NCBI GenBank assembly: GCA_051530055.1 | Contig: CM121341.1 | Coordinates: 8,804,001 to 8,868,000 of the forward strand | Direction of reading: 5' to 3' | From: Neoechinorhynchus agilis | Lineage: Eukaryota > Acanthocephala | Length of the DNA: 64,000 nucleotides | Part shown: in pieces, positions 14,201-24,608 of the stretch | Position numbering within the stretch: the first letter of the stretch is position 1 | How the letters are laid out: each line of letters begins with the position of its first letter | Position numbers and translations under genes: made by a program | Notes under the pieces: generated by a model | The model's database searches: none | What the model was told of the DNA's origin: nothing | The model's input: only the letters and a program-made list of their open reading frames with translations

Positions 14201-17200
14201 GTGATCGCGATCGAGGCTTACGCGAGAGTGTTCAAAGTGGTACGACCAAAAATGGTTCGGTATGAAAAAGCAATGAAGATGCTCGAGTTTAAACAAGGAG
14301 CATTAGCGACAGCAATCTCAAATCTCGAACAAGTAATTTTTCCCAGTTATATTATGTTCTTGAATATCAAGAATAATATAGATTCAAGAACAAATAAAGC
14401 AATTGGAAATCGATTATGGTCAGAAATTAGAAGAAAAGAATACTCTCCAAAAGAGTGCAGAGGAAACGGCTATGTTTTTAGAAAGAGCTTCAAAAATGTT
14501 GGAAGGCACTGCTGATAAGACTGTTCAATGGCAAGAGGATTTGGAGGTCTGATAAAAAATTATTTCTTATATATAAACCACTAACATAAGATCTATACAA
14601 ACCAACTTGACTTTTTGGTTATCGATTCCATAATTGACAGTGCGTGTTTGAATTATATAGGACCTTTTACGCCCAATTATCGGGAGCAACTAACAAATGA
14701 GTTTGAAATCATCGTATGTGTGCGATCTTTTCAATTCCAACATTTAATCGAAATGCTTCGAATGCATAGTTGAAAAAACACCAGTTTTCTTTAAGTGAAG
14801 AACACAACTGGCTTAGTGATTTAACTACAGAAGTAGAGTTGATCTCATGGACAATGCACGGACTTCCTCGAGATACTTTTTCAGCTCAAAATGCCACGAT
14901 TTCCACACGAAGTCAACGATTTACTTACCTCATTGATCCTCAATCACAAGCCGTCAAGTGGCTTAAGAAATTCCTTAATGAAAAAGTCGGTGTTTGACTA
15001 TAAAGAATAAACAACTCATCCTCGTTTAGAGTATTGTTACCGTTGACGTCCGAGAGTCAAATCTTGCAGAAATCGTTCAGGATTGTATTGAGAAAGGATT
15101 AGTGTGTTTAGTGCAGAATGTCGGAGATAATCCACCATCCTCTTTGGAAAATATTCTAATAAAAAACGTAAAACGGAAAGGTAAACAGGAAATTATGTTC
15201 AGATAAAAATGCAGACTTTTGTAGAGGACGGGTCAGCTTATTTGGAAATCGGAGATAAGGAATTGCCTTATAATGAAAACTTCAATCTTTATATGGCAAC
15301 GAAACTTTCCAATCCAAAACTAAGTTCGGATGTATTTTCAAAATTGACTGTGGTAAATTTTGCTGTAAGACAAGATGGTAATATTTGTTAATTTCAAATT
15401 TCTTTAAAATTCGATAAACAATATTTAGGTCTCAAGGAACAATTATTGGAAATTCTTGTTGGAGCAGAACGACCAGATTTGGCGGAACAGAAAATCCGAT
15501 GTGCCCAAACGATGGCTGAAAAAAAGGCAGAGAAACAAATTCTGGAAGATGAATTCTTAAGGTTCTCGTTTGAATTCAGGGTTTGTTCACAGTATATTTA
15601 GACTTATTGAGGAAACGGAAGGTTCATTGCTTGAGAACATTGAAGTTTTGAATTCATTGGAGAATTCGAATCGCGCCGTGCTTGAAATTGCCCGAGTTCT
15701 CAAAAACAGCCAAGAAGCTGAAGTTGAGATTGATAAAGCACGATCGGTTAATTGATTTATATTTGGCAAGCTCTATGACAACTGAATAATAGGCATACGC
15801 TGTTTTAGCGAGGAAAGCAGCTGATCTCTTCTTTGTTCTGGATGATTTCGGTCATATCCACAGCATGTATCAATTTTCATTGGATGCGTACCATCATCTC
15901 GTTGAAAGTGCGATTCAAAACAGCAATAAATCAGACAATCCTATTGAAAGAATCGGCTATATTACAAATACACTCATGACAACCTTTTATAGGTAAGATG
16001 CAATTCGAAAAGAAAAAAGCTCACTGAACCGCTTGGCGAATAGAGAAACATTGAACCAACTACAATGAGCAGCGTTTTCTTTTTTTGAACCGCTATAATT
16101 TAATTATATCGGCATTTGGTCTCTAAGGCTTCAATTAATAACCGCAAATCAATATTAAAATCCCAAAAAGTGTCTCCATGTTTTTAGTCACCACAGTGAA
16201 ATAATTTTATCTGAAATTCTTGATTTACCGAAAAGTTCTTTTTGAATAGTGCTCGCTATTTTGTAAAAGGTAAAAATTAGCGTTAACATTTCTAAGAACT
16301 ATTTTTCCCTTTATTTCGTGACCAAAACTAATTATATATTTTTTATTTAGATTTGCAAGCAATTGTCTCTTTCAGGAGCACAGATTACTTCTAAGTTTCC
16401 ACATGAGCGTCAAACTCATGCAAGGGGCAAATTTGATGGACAGTGAGGAGTATGGCTTCTTTGTTCAAGGATCATCTAAGCAGGTGCATTTACCCGAGGC
16501 ACATAAATTAGCTAAATTTTGCTTAAGAAAAACATCCGGATGGAGACACTTCCTAGTAATATGTTCAAACTATGGCTCTCCGATCAACAATGGGCTGAAA
16601 TATGCGCACTTGTTAGATTAAGACGGTACCGCCCATTGTTAGGAAGCTTTACTCCTTTTGCTGACCAATGGAATAATTGGTATATGAATCCTGAACCGGA
16701 GAATATCCCTATCCCAGGAGGAATAGAAAATAACGCAGGAAATCTTTGTCGTCTACAACTTATAAAAATCATACGACCCGATAGACTTACAATTGCTTTA
16801 AAATCATTTGTTGAGAATACAATTGGAAAGGATTATATCGAACCTGTAACGCCTTCTTTAATGACCATATACCAACAATCTAGTAGATTTACACCTGTAC
16901 TTTTCATTCTTTCACCGGGAGCTGTTAGTTTTCCGTTTATATAATACAATTTTAGAGTCTATTTTAAGGATCCTATGAATCTTCTGAAAAACCTAGCGTC
17001 GTCCGTTGAAATGGAAGACAGATTTTTTTCGATATCGTTAGGGCAAGGACAAGCTGAAAAAGCAATGTATCTGTTAGAGACTTCTACTGAACAAGGAAAC
17101 TGGGTATATTTGGCTAATTGCCATTTGTCTGAATCTTGGTTGCCAAAACTGGATAAATTCATCGACGATCTCCAATTGTCTGGAAATTGCCATCACCAAT

Positions 17201-19303
17201 TCAGATTATGGCTCAGTTCAGCACCTATTGAATCGTTTCCGATCAGCGCACTTCAAACGTGCACAAAAATAACCACTGAACCACCTTCAGTAAGAGTTTA
17301 CATTTATGCTACATTTTGTTTTTATTCTGAAAATTAAAGGGAATTCGACAAAATATGGCACGGATTATAAGAACACTTTCTCGATCTGAAGTAAATTATA
17401 TCGATAATAATTATAGTTTAAGGCGATTAATATACCCTCTTTCATTTTTCCATTCCTTAATTTTGGAAAGACAAAAATTTGGGAAAGTTGGCTGGAATAA
17501 TATTTATTTTTTCAATGACTCGGACTACAAAGTGAGTAGTTAATTTCAAAAAAACAAAAATCACAATCTATGTACAAAAAGGTTTCAGTGAGAATATCAG
17601 CGGAACTTATTCGAATTTATAGTGAAGAATTTCCATGGGAAGCTTTAAGATTCATGATCGCTACTGTGATGTATGGCGGTCATGTTACGGACGAATGGGA
17701 TATGAGATTATTAAAGACTTATATTGAGAATCATTTCAACGAGTCAATTTTTCAAGAAAACAATCGGTGCGCAAACTTTTTAGTCTAAAAATTATTGTGT
17801 ACGATAGCAATAAAAATGATCAATATGGTGTTCCAAATGATGGAAAACTCAATTACTACATGAATGAAATCGATAGATTACCCGCGATTGATGACGCTCT
17901 GGTTTTTGGTCTACATCCAAACTCCGAAATTGTTTCAAGAGTTTCTCAATCGAAAATCATTGTGTCTCATTTGGTTTCACTTTTACCGCCTGACACTACT
18001 TTGGGCATAGAAGTGAACGCTGAGAAAATTCGGGAGGATAAGGTAAGATCTCTTCACATGGATTTTCTCGTCAAATAGCTCAAAAACAACATTTAGGTCT
18101 ACAATATGACCGTGGATATTTTAAGAAGACTTCCTCAACGTATTCAGGCACGGCATATTCGTGGAATAGACGACAATCAAGGGGGCCAAGTTGAACCACT
18201 CAACATCGTCCTCTATCACGAAGTTTGTCTTTTTGTGTGTGTTAAAATCGAAAAATCATTTAAAAAGGTCGAGCGGCACAATGCCTTGTTAGCTACGATT
18301 ACGTCGACTTTAATTGATCTCCAGCACGCGATCAGAGGTCGAATTGTGATGACATTTGAGCTTCAAAAAGTATTTCGCAATATTGCGGAGTCGAAAGTTC
18401 CATCCAATTGGAAAAAAGTACGATTTTTCTTAATTGACACGTGAACACTTTGAAAAATCCATTAGTATTATGAGTCAACCAAATCGTTGAATCCATTTAT
18501 TCAAGATATGGTTATGAGATTCAAGCAAATCAGTGATTGGAGTCGAAATGGAATACCTCCAGAACCATTGTGGATATCCGGATTATCTTTACCAGGAGGA
18601 CTATTGACCGCAATAAAACAGAGGCACGCGCGACAATACAAGGTATTACGGATTTCAATGGCAAAGTTCGAAATTCCATTATTCGTCGAATAAGCTTTCT
18701 AAAATTCCTACTAATTTCATCCTAATTCCCCAATTAAAACTTACGATCGGCACTTGATGAAATCTTTTAATTTTCCCAATACATAACCTAAAAGGCTTTT
18801 TCCTTTAAGAGGACCAGAAATTATCATTCTCCTTTTTTGCGAACTCTTTTACCGTAAATGCTTCTTCAGATCCCGATCGATCTCCTTTCATGGAAATTCG
18901 AGTTTCTTTCACAAAAAGGATCAGAGGCGACAAGAGTATCATTTCGGAAACTAGACGGCGTAATCCTATCTGGATTCTACATTGAAGGAGCATCTTGGGA
19001 TCAGAAGACAAAATCTCTAATGGATGCTTCTCACCAAGAGCTGTACCAAGAAATGCCGTACATTCGACTAATTCCTCATGTAGCTGAAGACAAGGACTCT
19101 AAAGGTATCTAAAGTGCGTCTTTAGCGAACCGAAGTATCAGTCTCATTTTTAAAAAGGAATATATTCTTGCCCTTGTTATTATACAACAAATCGATCGAC
19201 GAACACTTTTCTACTGGCTGTTAATTTACCTTGTGGAAGTGGATTTGAAAGTGAACATTTTATAAAAAGAGGAACTGCACTTATTCTTAATTTGGATGAT
19301 TGA
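29..19303 (+). CDS. DNAH2: Axonemal dynein heavy chain, DNAH2-like, 5'-partial
   Basis: This is the force-generating heavy chain of an axonemal inner-arm dynein, which hydrolyses ATP to slide doublet microtubules in cilia or flagella. The gene enters from the left edge, so its start codon is not in the window. Legible exons include 29-166, 225-320, 718-908, 970-1099, 1932-2098, 2247-2286, 2380-2567, 2614-2773 and 3498-3717 onward; the last codons end with TGA at 19301-19303. The order seen is tail, linker, AAA1 to AAA4, coiled-coil stalk with microtubule-binding tip, AAA5, AAA6 and C-terminal domain. Four P-loops are visible (8412, 9398, 10521, 12504). Most introns are about 45-60 nt; a few are 400-850 nt. 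DNAH2 is preferred because AAA1 reads [22 protein letters not shown]3 has [12 protein letters not shown] and the C-terminus has [11 protein letters not shown]; another inner-arm type is possible. I saw no disabling stop in the motor exons, but some tail exon joins (2.8-3.5 and 4.1-4.25 kb) are uncertain. Confidence 0.9.
1100..1931. other. Long dynein intron carrying a dispersed repeat
   Basis: No coding exon is apparent between the donor at 1100 and the acceptor at 1930-1931. It holds two diverged copies (about 1360-1475 and 1695-1770) of a repeat whose reverse complement occurs at 26798-26862 inside an intron of the SLC1 gene. An antisense open frame of 73 codons here is explained by the repeat, not by a gene. 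Confidence 0.6.
5231..7320 (+). other. Dynein linker (DHC_N2)
   Basis: The linker is the lever that swings across the AAA ring during the power stroke. Around 5800 the frame gives [15 protein letters not shown], the conserved 'RHW' region. At 6990-7190 it gives [20 protein letters not shown] followed by [15 protein letters not shown], the most conserved linker signature. The next exon resumes after a roughly 45-nt intron with [12 protein letters not shown]. Confidence 0.85.
8212..8960 (+). other. Dynein AAA1, the main ATPase site
   Basis: Walker A (GPAGTGKT) is at 8412-8435. Walker B (GCFDEFNR) follows after a short intron, with CFDEFNR at 8608-8628. Downstream are the sensor segment [19 protein letters not shown] and the [11 protein letters not shown] motif. 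All residues expected for nucleotide binding and hydrolysis are present. Confidence 0.92.
9000..9975 (+). other. Dynein AAA2
   Basis: Walker A reads GSSMTGKT at 9398-9421. The following exons encode the AAA2 core with [32 protein letters not shown] and [10 protein letters not shown], which are strongly conserved across dyneins. In the family AAA2 binds ATP structurally. Confidence 0.9.
10020..12205 (+). other. Dynein AAA3 and its C-terminal lid
   Basis: Walker A reads GHVGTGKS at 10521-10544. Walker B lies in [11 protein letters not shown] at about 10762-10794, followed by [12 protein letters not shown]. The lid resumes in the exon starting near 11747 ([14 protein letters not shown] to [12 protein letters not shown]) and in the exon near 11985-12200. 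The two halves are separated by an intron of about 690 nt, roughly 11060-11746. Confidence 0.88.
11060..11746 (+). other. Large AAA3 intron with an unassigned open frame
   Basis: Dynein homology stops at LNTPS (about 11059) and resumes at 11747. Inside lies a 97-codon frame (11444-11737). It does not match the dynein expected at this point and I recognise no domain in it; it may be chance or a transposon scrap. Confidence 0.6.
12230..13240 (+). other. Dynein AAA4
   Basis: The P-loop reads GIGGSGRRS at 12504-12530; arginine in place of lysine is usual in this family's AAA4. Later exons contain [19 protein letters not shown], then [20 protein letters not shown] and [13 protein letters not shown], matching the sensor region. 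Confidence 0.88.
13250..14560 (+). other. Dynein stalk coiled coil and microtubule-binding domain
   Basis: The first coiled-coil strand (about 13400-13800) is rich in Lys/Glu/Gln heptads. The microtubule-binding tip centres on [19 protein letters not shown] at about 13853-13910, a typical tip signature. The returning coil occupies about 14200-14550. The exons are interrupted by introns of about 45-60 nt. Confidence 0.85.
14580..16960 (+). other. Dynein AAA5 and start of AAA6
   Basis: AAA5 is recognised by [19 protein letters not shown] and [15 protein letters not shown] (about 14850-14970), then [19 protein letters not shown] and [11 protein letters not shown] (15260-15440). The AAA6 side carries [17 protein letters not shown] sequence at about 15830-15910 and, after an intron of roughly 380 nt, [10 protein letters not shown] at about 16397. 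Confidence 0.85.
16961..19303 (+). other. Dynein D6 P-loop domain, lid and C-terminal domain
   Basis: The region starts with [11 protein letters not shown] and [20 protein letters not shown] (17031-17160), the D6 signature. It continues with [16 protein letters not shown] and NYGGHVTD-like [18 protein letters not shown] (about 17670-17730). The C-terminal domain holds [45 protein letters not shown] and [14 protein letters not shown] before TGA. The last motif is diagnostic for a complete dynein C-terminus. Confidence 0.9.
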
Positions 19304-20040
19304 TCAATTCAGTATATTTTAATAAGAGTTTTACTTTCGTTGGAGAGCAGAATGTACCAACAAAAATTTATATCGCCTCAAACACTCACCGATTAAATAG
19401 CGGCTATTTTGAACAAAGCGCAGTCTATAACAATCCATCATCGGAAAAGAACTACATAAAACAACAACAATCAGAAACACAGTCCATTTCGCTCTCTCTC
19501 TGAACCTCAGCGAGAAGTAATCACCAAAACAAAGCGGACTCTTTAAGAAACACTTACTATTTTCAACGCTGAGCTTCAAAAACTATTAGAATGTGCAATT
19601 ATTACAATATCCCGTCATCGTATCTCAAGCCTAACGCGACCATTTTGTTACTTAAAGAAATCTTAAGCTAGATTAAGATTGCGACAATCTTTATAAATAT
19701 TAAAATATTGACGGCTAGGTTGTAGGTCCAATCATTACAAATACTTCTTTTATGCCGTGATTGTATTTTAGGATGGAGGCAGCTCAGAAAAGGTTTACTT
19801 TTCCCAGAAAATTATAGTCAAGGTTCCAATTTACAGTCGTTCCCATCGGAACCTCCATAAATTACCTGTCATATAAAACTTCAAAATAAGTCAAGTAAAT
19901 AGTTTAGGGCGTAAAAAACAATAAAAAACGACGAAAAATATGAATTATCATTATTATTTTGCAGCTTTTTAATTGTGATCTAACGAATTCTCGACTAGAC
20001 AAACATTTAATCTTGTTCAAATCACAGGAAACTGCAGGTT
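19304..20040. other. Intergenic, no feature recognised
   Basis: A+T-rich DNA between the dynein stop and the first LINE remnant. The short open frames show no recognisable domain. Confidence 0.5.
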
Positions 20041-20099
20041 TATTTGTGTACTAAACTCTCCGATTGTCTGAGTTTCATTGAGAATTCTTTAGACTTCTC

Positions 20100-20765
20100 G
20101 TCGCGAGAGCTCACAGCTCTCTACTTTCCGGTTCTCGCGATGGGGTCGTCCGAGCTAGATTGTTGGCAGTTTCGACACGAGAATTGGGGCCGTGGTTGGA
20201 GGCTGTTCCTCTGGCATCTGTGGGAACTCTTCTCACTGGTGAGGTAACGAGGATTCTCCCGATATCGCTGTCGATGTTGGTCTTTGGTTGATGGTTTCGG
20301 GCGACACGGTCTCGTTTGCCGAAAGTCAGGAGGAAGGTTCTCACGTCATTCTGAGATCAACAGCGTAATTTCTCGGGCGTTGAGAACGGCGAACTTCCCC
20401 TCCCATCTTTGTCGAGTCTTTCCGTGGCGGGAGGGCAAATGCCTTATCTGGGACGCCACGTCCCTCACAGTAAGCAACATTCTCTACTCTCTCGAAATCG
20501 CTGAAGGCGCCGCCAGTCAAGCGGAAGGGAGGAAGGTACGAAAATATAGACAATTAGCAACAGCCCACTATTTTGTCCCCTTCGGAGTAGAGACGTATGG
20601 AGCGCTTGACAGCTCGGCACTTTGCTCCAGGATCTCTCGAAGAAATTGAGAGACCGGCGAAGCACGAGCAGGTGTATTCCTGCGACAAAATATCTCGCTC
20701 GCAGTAGTAAATAGAGAAGCTAAGATTTTGCGGACGGTGGTGATTGCACGTTTGTACTTTTGTAT
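20100..20765 (+). mobile_element. LINE 3' end, family A, decayed (C-terminal endonuclease-like domain)
   Basis: This is a 5'-truncated non-LTR retrotransposon end. Around 20190-20240 one frame recalls the conserved 'AWL-LP-LG' region that precedes a Cys/His cluster in related proteins. The 20284-20649 frame has GRHGLVCRKSGGRFSRHSEI, WDATSLT and [13 protein letters not shown], as in the C-terminal domain of site-specific-type LINE polyproteins (restriction-like, R2/NeSL-like; that assignment is inference). The segment carrying the RPD catalytic motif is deleted: PSHLCRV joins directly to FPWREGK. The 3' untranslated part ends in a tail (GCGGACGGTGGTGATTGC, 20737-20754) shared with copies at 30.4 and 49.7 kb. 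Confidence 0.65.
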
Positions 20766-20789
20766 GTTATGATTAAAACAAACCACTCT

Positions 20790-21335
20790 TTGAATTAGAT
20801 TTTAGCACAATGAAAAGGTTAGCGCGAGTCTTAGTATTAATTCAGTTTTATACAATTGAACAGCATATTAAAACTGAATAAAAAGTTCTTGTAAGTAGCA
20901 GATTTTTTGATAAAGCATCCTTTATTCGATTAAAGGAAAATGATGAAGGGTAAATTATCTTAGTCTTTATTATTTGGCGAGGATAAAGTGCAATTAATCG
21001 CTAGTCGAAAGTGTAGTTAGCTGTAGAAATTAATTCCATCGATTTTGTAAAAGAATGTGATAAAAAGCGAAAATCGTTCCTGTAATGTTCAGCCAATAAA
21101 AATGCGCACTATATGGTTTTTTTTGTCATATAAATTCGAACCAATTTTCAGGACTGTATTGAAAACAACACGATTTTAATTTTAAAGAAAGTGGAAAGGC
21201 CTAACCTTTTTGCAATAGATCACAAAATATTAGCGTTTAGATGGTTGAATATGTGGATATCGGGTGATGGCAGGTTTCGCTTTCCATAAAAAGAGAGATA
21301 GATGAATTTTTGATCGCACACTTCTGCGCAAGTGA
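20790..21335. other. Intergenic, nothing recognised
   Basis: A+T-rich DNA between the LINE remnant and the 3' side of the TMEM201-like gene. No gene, repeat or RNA was recognised. Confidence 0.5.
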
Positions 21336-22247
21336 TTATTGGATTTTCGTGAACGATTTGACAAGTGAAACATAAGCGAGAATCAATGACGGTACAAGAC
21401 GTTGCCAATAACTAAGATAGCTGTAGACGCGATGATAATCAAGAACGGCAACAGCAGCACTCATCGCCAATATCCACAAATCATTGAACGATGAATTTCT
21501 TTGTGTACATAGGAAAAGCGTTGCGATCATTGCATATACGGCCGTGTAGAACCGATTAACAAGATCTCCTAGGATTCCAAGGTTTAAGTACTCATCTGAT
21601 GCTTGAACGAGAAGTAAGGAACAAAATATAATCCGAAGAAGATGAACGAATTCCGCAAAAACGTTTGGCCGTCTCATTGTCTTCTTTTTCGAAATGTTTT
21701 GGACATTTGATGGTGGCAACGTCGAACTCCGTCTCGATTCACTGACCTGTCGATTGTACTGATTAATTCTTTGGTCCTGCCTTTGAATATAATCCCTGAC
21801 AGCTTCTTCGCATGGCGGACAAAGTTCGCTGTCCCGTTCAAATTGTTTAAGTCTAAAACAATTCTCTTCGTATCGAAAACTGAGATCGAGTCGAGCCATT
21901 TGCAGAATTCTCATGTGATTATTGATGTCACATGATCGACAAATCACCGGATGTCGGTTTAGTTCAGTGATTGGACACTTGTATTCGTATCGTTCGACGA
22001 ATTTGTCGTCACGCATCCCGGGAACGCGGTATCTATAATCCCCATCATCCCTAAATCCGTTGTATTGGTCACATTGAACACATTTGAACCATTTGCGCTC
22101 GGAAAATTGAACGTATTGATCGGTATTGCAAAACCAGCAGTTGACTCGAACGAGTGGAACCACTCGATCCACAAATCGACCAAGAAACGATTGTTTGCTG
22201 GGAGAAGGTGGCGGTGGGGTCTCTCGCGTTATCGAAAATCTATCCAT
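21336..22247 (-). CDS. TMEM201: TMEM201/Samp1 (Ima1-type) inner nuclear membrane protein
   Basis: The family anchors the nuclear envelope to the cytoskeleton and centrosome from the inner nuclear membrane. The protein of 303 residues has an N-terminal Ima1 domain: VNCWFCNTDQYV, then CVQCDQYNGFRDDGDYRYRVPG, a later CRSCDINNHMRILQMA and CPPCEEAVRDYIQRQDQRI. These give four CxxC pairs spaced as expected for zinc binding, and QYNGF is a family signature. Several hydrophobic segments follow in the C-terminal 110 residues. The open frame extends 61 codons upstream, but I prefer the internal ATG at 22247 because the proline/serine-rich leader before the zinc domain is usual and the upstream part is not family-like. 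It is shorter than vertebrate TMEM201, lacking the long cytosolic tail. It appears to be a single exon. Confidence 0.8.
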   Translation of the reverse strand: MDRFSITRETPPPPSPSKQSFLGRFVDRVVPLVRVNCWFCNTDQYVQFSERKWFKCVQCDQYNGFRDDGDYRYRVPGMRDDKFVERYEYKCPITELNRHPVICRSCDINNHMRILQMARLDLSFRYEENCFRLKQFERDSELCPPCEEAVRDYIQRQDQRINQYNRQVSESRRSSTLPPSNVQNISKKKTMRRPNVFAEFVHLLRIIFCSLLLVQASDEYLNLGILGDLVNRFYTAVYAMIATLFLCTQRNSSFNDLWILAMSAAVAVLDYHRVYSYLSYWQRLVPSLILAYVSLVKSFTKIQ

Positions 22248-22449
22248 AAAATCGATCTGTAAATTTTTTTTCGTTAAACGATTATACCGGGCATATTTAG
22301 AAATTATATTTATCCATTCTCCTAAAACGTAAGATATGGCTTTTGTTTCAGAAAAAAAGTAAACACCACCACTAAATGAAACTTTGAATTTGTATATTTT
22401 TTTAAAATTTTGCACTTTTTCCCAACTCAAACATTGAAAACCCGTATTT

Positions 22450-22930
22450 TCTCAGTGTTTTGCAAGAAATTTCATTTTCGATTTTATTAGAAGACCTCCT
22501 TTTCTGGCACATTAACTCGATTTTTATGGAAAGCGAAAAAATCCAACCGGAAGAAAAGGGAAATATTCGGAATGCGGGTACTCGGCTGATCTGCGTCGAC
22601 GAAATTATTGTCTCGCGACTCTTTTTGCTCGTATCCACTCCAAATTTCAGCTAAGAATCTCGACTAGAAGCGAAATGGAGAAGCAGCGCCGTTTGCGGCA
22701 AACCAGGAATTCTTTGGTTTTCTGCGAAAGTAGAACAATGGCGCCGGTCACAATTGTCAAGTCGACGTCGGCGGCGGCGGCGGTGGTGCATCCAAAATGT
22801 TTATGATTTAATCATTTCGCGGAAAATTTTACGTTTAAAAAAGGTTCAATCGGTCATGATAATTTCAATTCCGTGTGAACCATCTTTTGTATTTAAGAAA
22901 AAATTAAATTTAGCACATCGCTAAATTTAG
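22450..22930. other. Upstream flank of TMEM201-like gene with a CGG microsatellite
   Basis: No gene was recognised. The flank contains a short GC-rich (CGG)n tract at about 22768-22787, unusual in this A+T-rich window and possibly part of a promoter. A short open frame at 22460-22654 has no recognisable domain. Confidence 0.4.
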
Positions 22931-23060
22931 AGAGGTTTTCTGTGTTTTCTTAAAGCGAAACTAATTATTTTGATTCCTTTTTGATTTATGAATAACAGAA
23001 ACGTTCGGAAAAGTTTTTAATTTGATTTATTTCAGTACGCTTTTAATTTAGTCTCTTAAA
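22930..23060 (+). repeat. Dispersed repeat, copy 1 (second copy at 30590-30724)
   Basis: About 130 bp starting AGAGGTTTTCT and ending TTTAGTCTCTTAAA. It recurs with scattered differences at 30590-30724 in the same orientation. Both copies sit beside retroelement fragments. Confidence 0.75.
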
Positions 23061-24240
23061 GACCGGCCGTTGAGAAGGCTTCCTTGATTATGCGGTTGAC
23101 TGCTGAGTGCCGCGCGTGGCAAGCATTTGAACGCTTGTAGTCAAGGCCGTGAGTTCCCGTTGTCATGAAAAGTATTAGCTGATGAGGCGGGAGGGCGCGT
23201 TTCAGGAACAGCATAACCTGTCAATTGATGTGGATGCCATGCAGGAACAACAATTCGAAGTTTCCAGTCGGACTCTCCCGGAATGACGGAGCGACTCTCC
23301 TCCCATGGTGTTAAGGGAAAATACTGGTTTGGGATTTTACCTGCCCCAACACGCTAGCCGCATCCCACTTACGGGATGCCATCTCAAAAGCGGGAGCAGT
23401 CGCAGAAATCAATCGACGGCATTGGTAAAGCGTTAAGAAAATCACAGGAACATTTGGTTGAGGCTGCGAACTCATTCTTTAGTAATTGGAGTTTGTTTTT
23501 AAAAGTATCCCTAATTAAATGGACCTCCTCAACGAGAGATGCAATGCCACTGTCGAAGCCTTGAGTATTAGAGTATTAGCCAAGCTGTGGCGATCTATCG
23601 TTTTCGGACAATCAAGTTCGTGAATTCCTTTGGTGTCTACATCTTGGCATCTTATTTGCAAATCAATGAGATTGAGCGAGCCACTCCAAAGCGAGACCAA
23701 AGGAGCAATCATCTATTTTAGAAATCAATCGACGGCATTGGTAAAGCGTTAAGAAAACCACAGGACCATTTGGGTAAGGCTAAGAACTCATGTTTTTTTG
23801 TTGGTCACAAGAACAAAGGAATTTTCGGATCTTCTTCTGAAGTCAAGGGTCTTACAAGCGTTTTTGTGTTGATGTTTCCGTTTTGTAGGGTGCATCGTGT
23901 TCTTTACTCTATTCTTCAAGTGCGATTATGTGGGATTGGTCGTTGGTTAGCTCGTAAAGTTATTTTATCAAGCGGGCACTGGCTCTACTACTCAACGTGC
24001 TAGTTAGGTTTCGAAGATGGTCAAAGTCCTGAAGCCGTCCATTTCGCCAGAGTAAGACGATGAGAACGTGTGAAGGGCCCGTAGTATTACAGATTCCGAT
24101 TCGTAGGATCCGAAGTCCGCTATTGTTTAGAACGGTCGGGAACTTGGCAATATCTCGGAGCATTTCGATTGTTTGTTGGTCCCGGCGAAGGGAATGTTCT
24201 CAAAGGACTTCTAAGATCAATCAACCGAGATAGTATTACA
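23060..24240 (+). mobile_element. Probable retroelement 5' region with an internal direct repeat
   Basis: This GC-richer block contrasts with its surroundings and has the look of a LINE 5' untranslated region leading to a short frame starting at 23376. A segment of about 85 bp beginning AGAAATCAATCGACGGCATT occurs twice in direct orientation (about 23402-23487 and 23719-23806). No reverse transcriptase is present. The class is inferred from composition and general resemblance, not proven. Confidence 0.4.
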
Positions 24241-24608
24241 TTCTTTTTTCCTGTGTTTCCTCTCGAGCGACTTGGCGAATTTGAAAAGATTGAAATAAAA
24301 GTAATAAGAGCCGCGTAAGTTTCCTTACTTTCGATGTTGCTCTAAGTATGTGAGTGTTTCAAATATCGACGATTTTTTATCATTGCATTATTCTATCTAC
24401 TCGATTCGGGATCATCATTCTCGTATTTTTTTTATTGATAATTGCGATAATTTCTAACAACCAAAATTTCGATTTTGCATTTCATTTTATAGATCATTCG
24501 TTTTAGGAATCTTTTACAAAATTTCAGTGCCTGATCAAATATGTTAAAATGGCCTTTTAATTCAGGAATAAAATAGGTTAGTATACACGCGCGGGGTTTT
24601 AATCCTTT

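Noticed and set aside
23176-23215. CTGATGAGGCGGGAGGGCGC as a possible hammerhead in the retroelement 5' region
   Set aside because: The helix II partner is not followed by GAAA and no NUH strand with a matching helix III is nearby.
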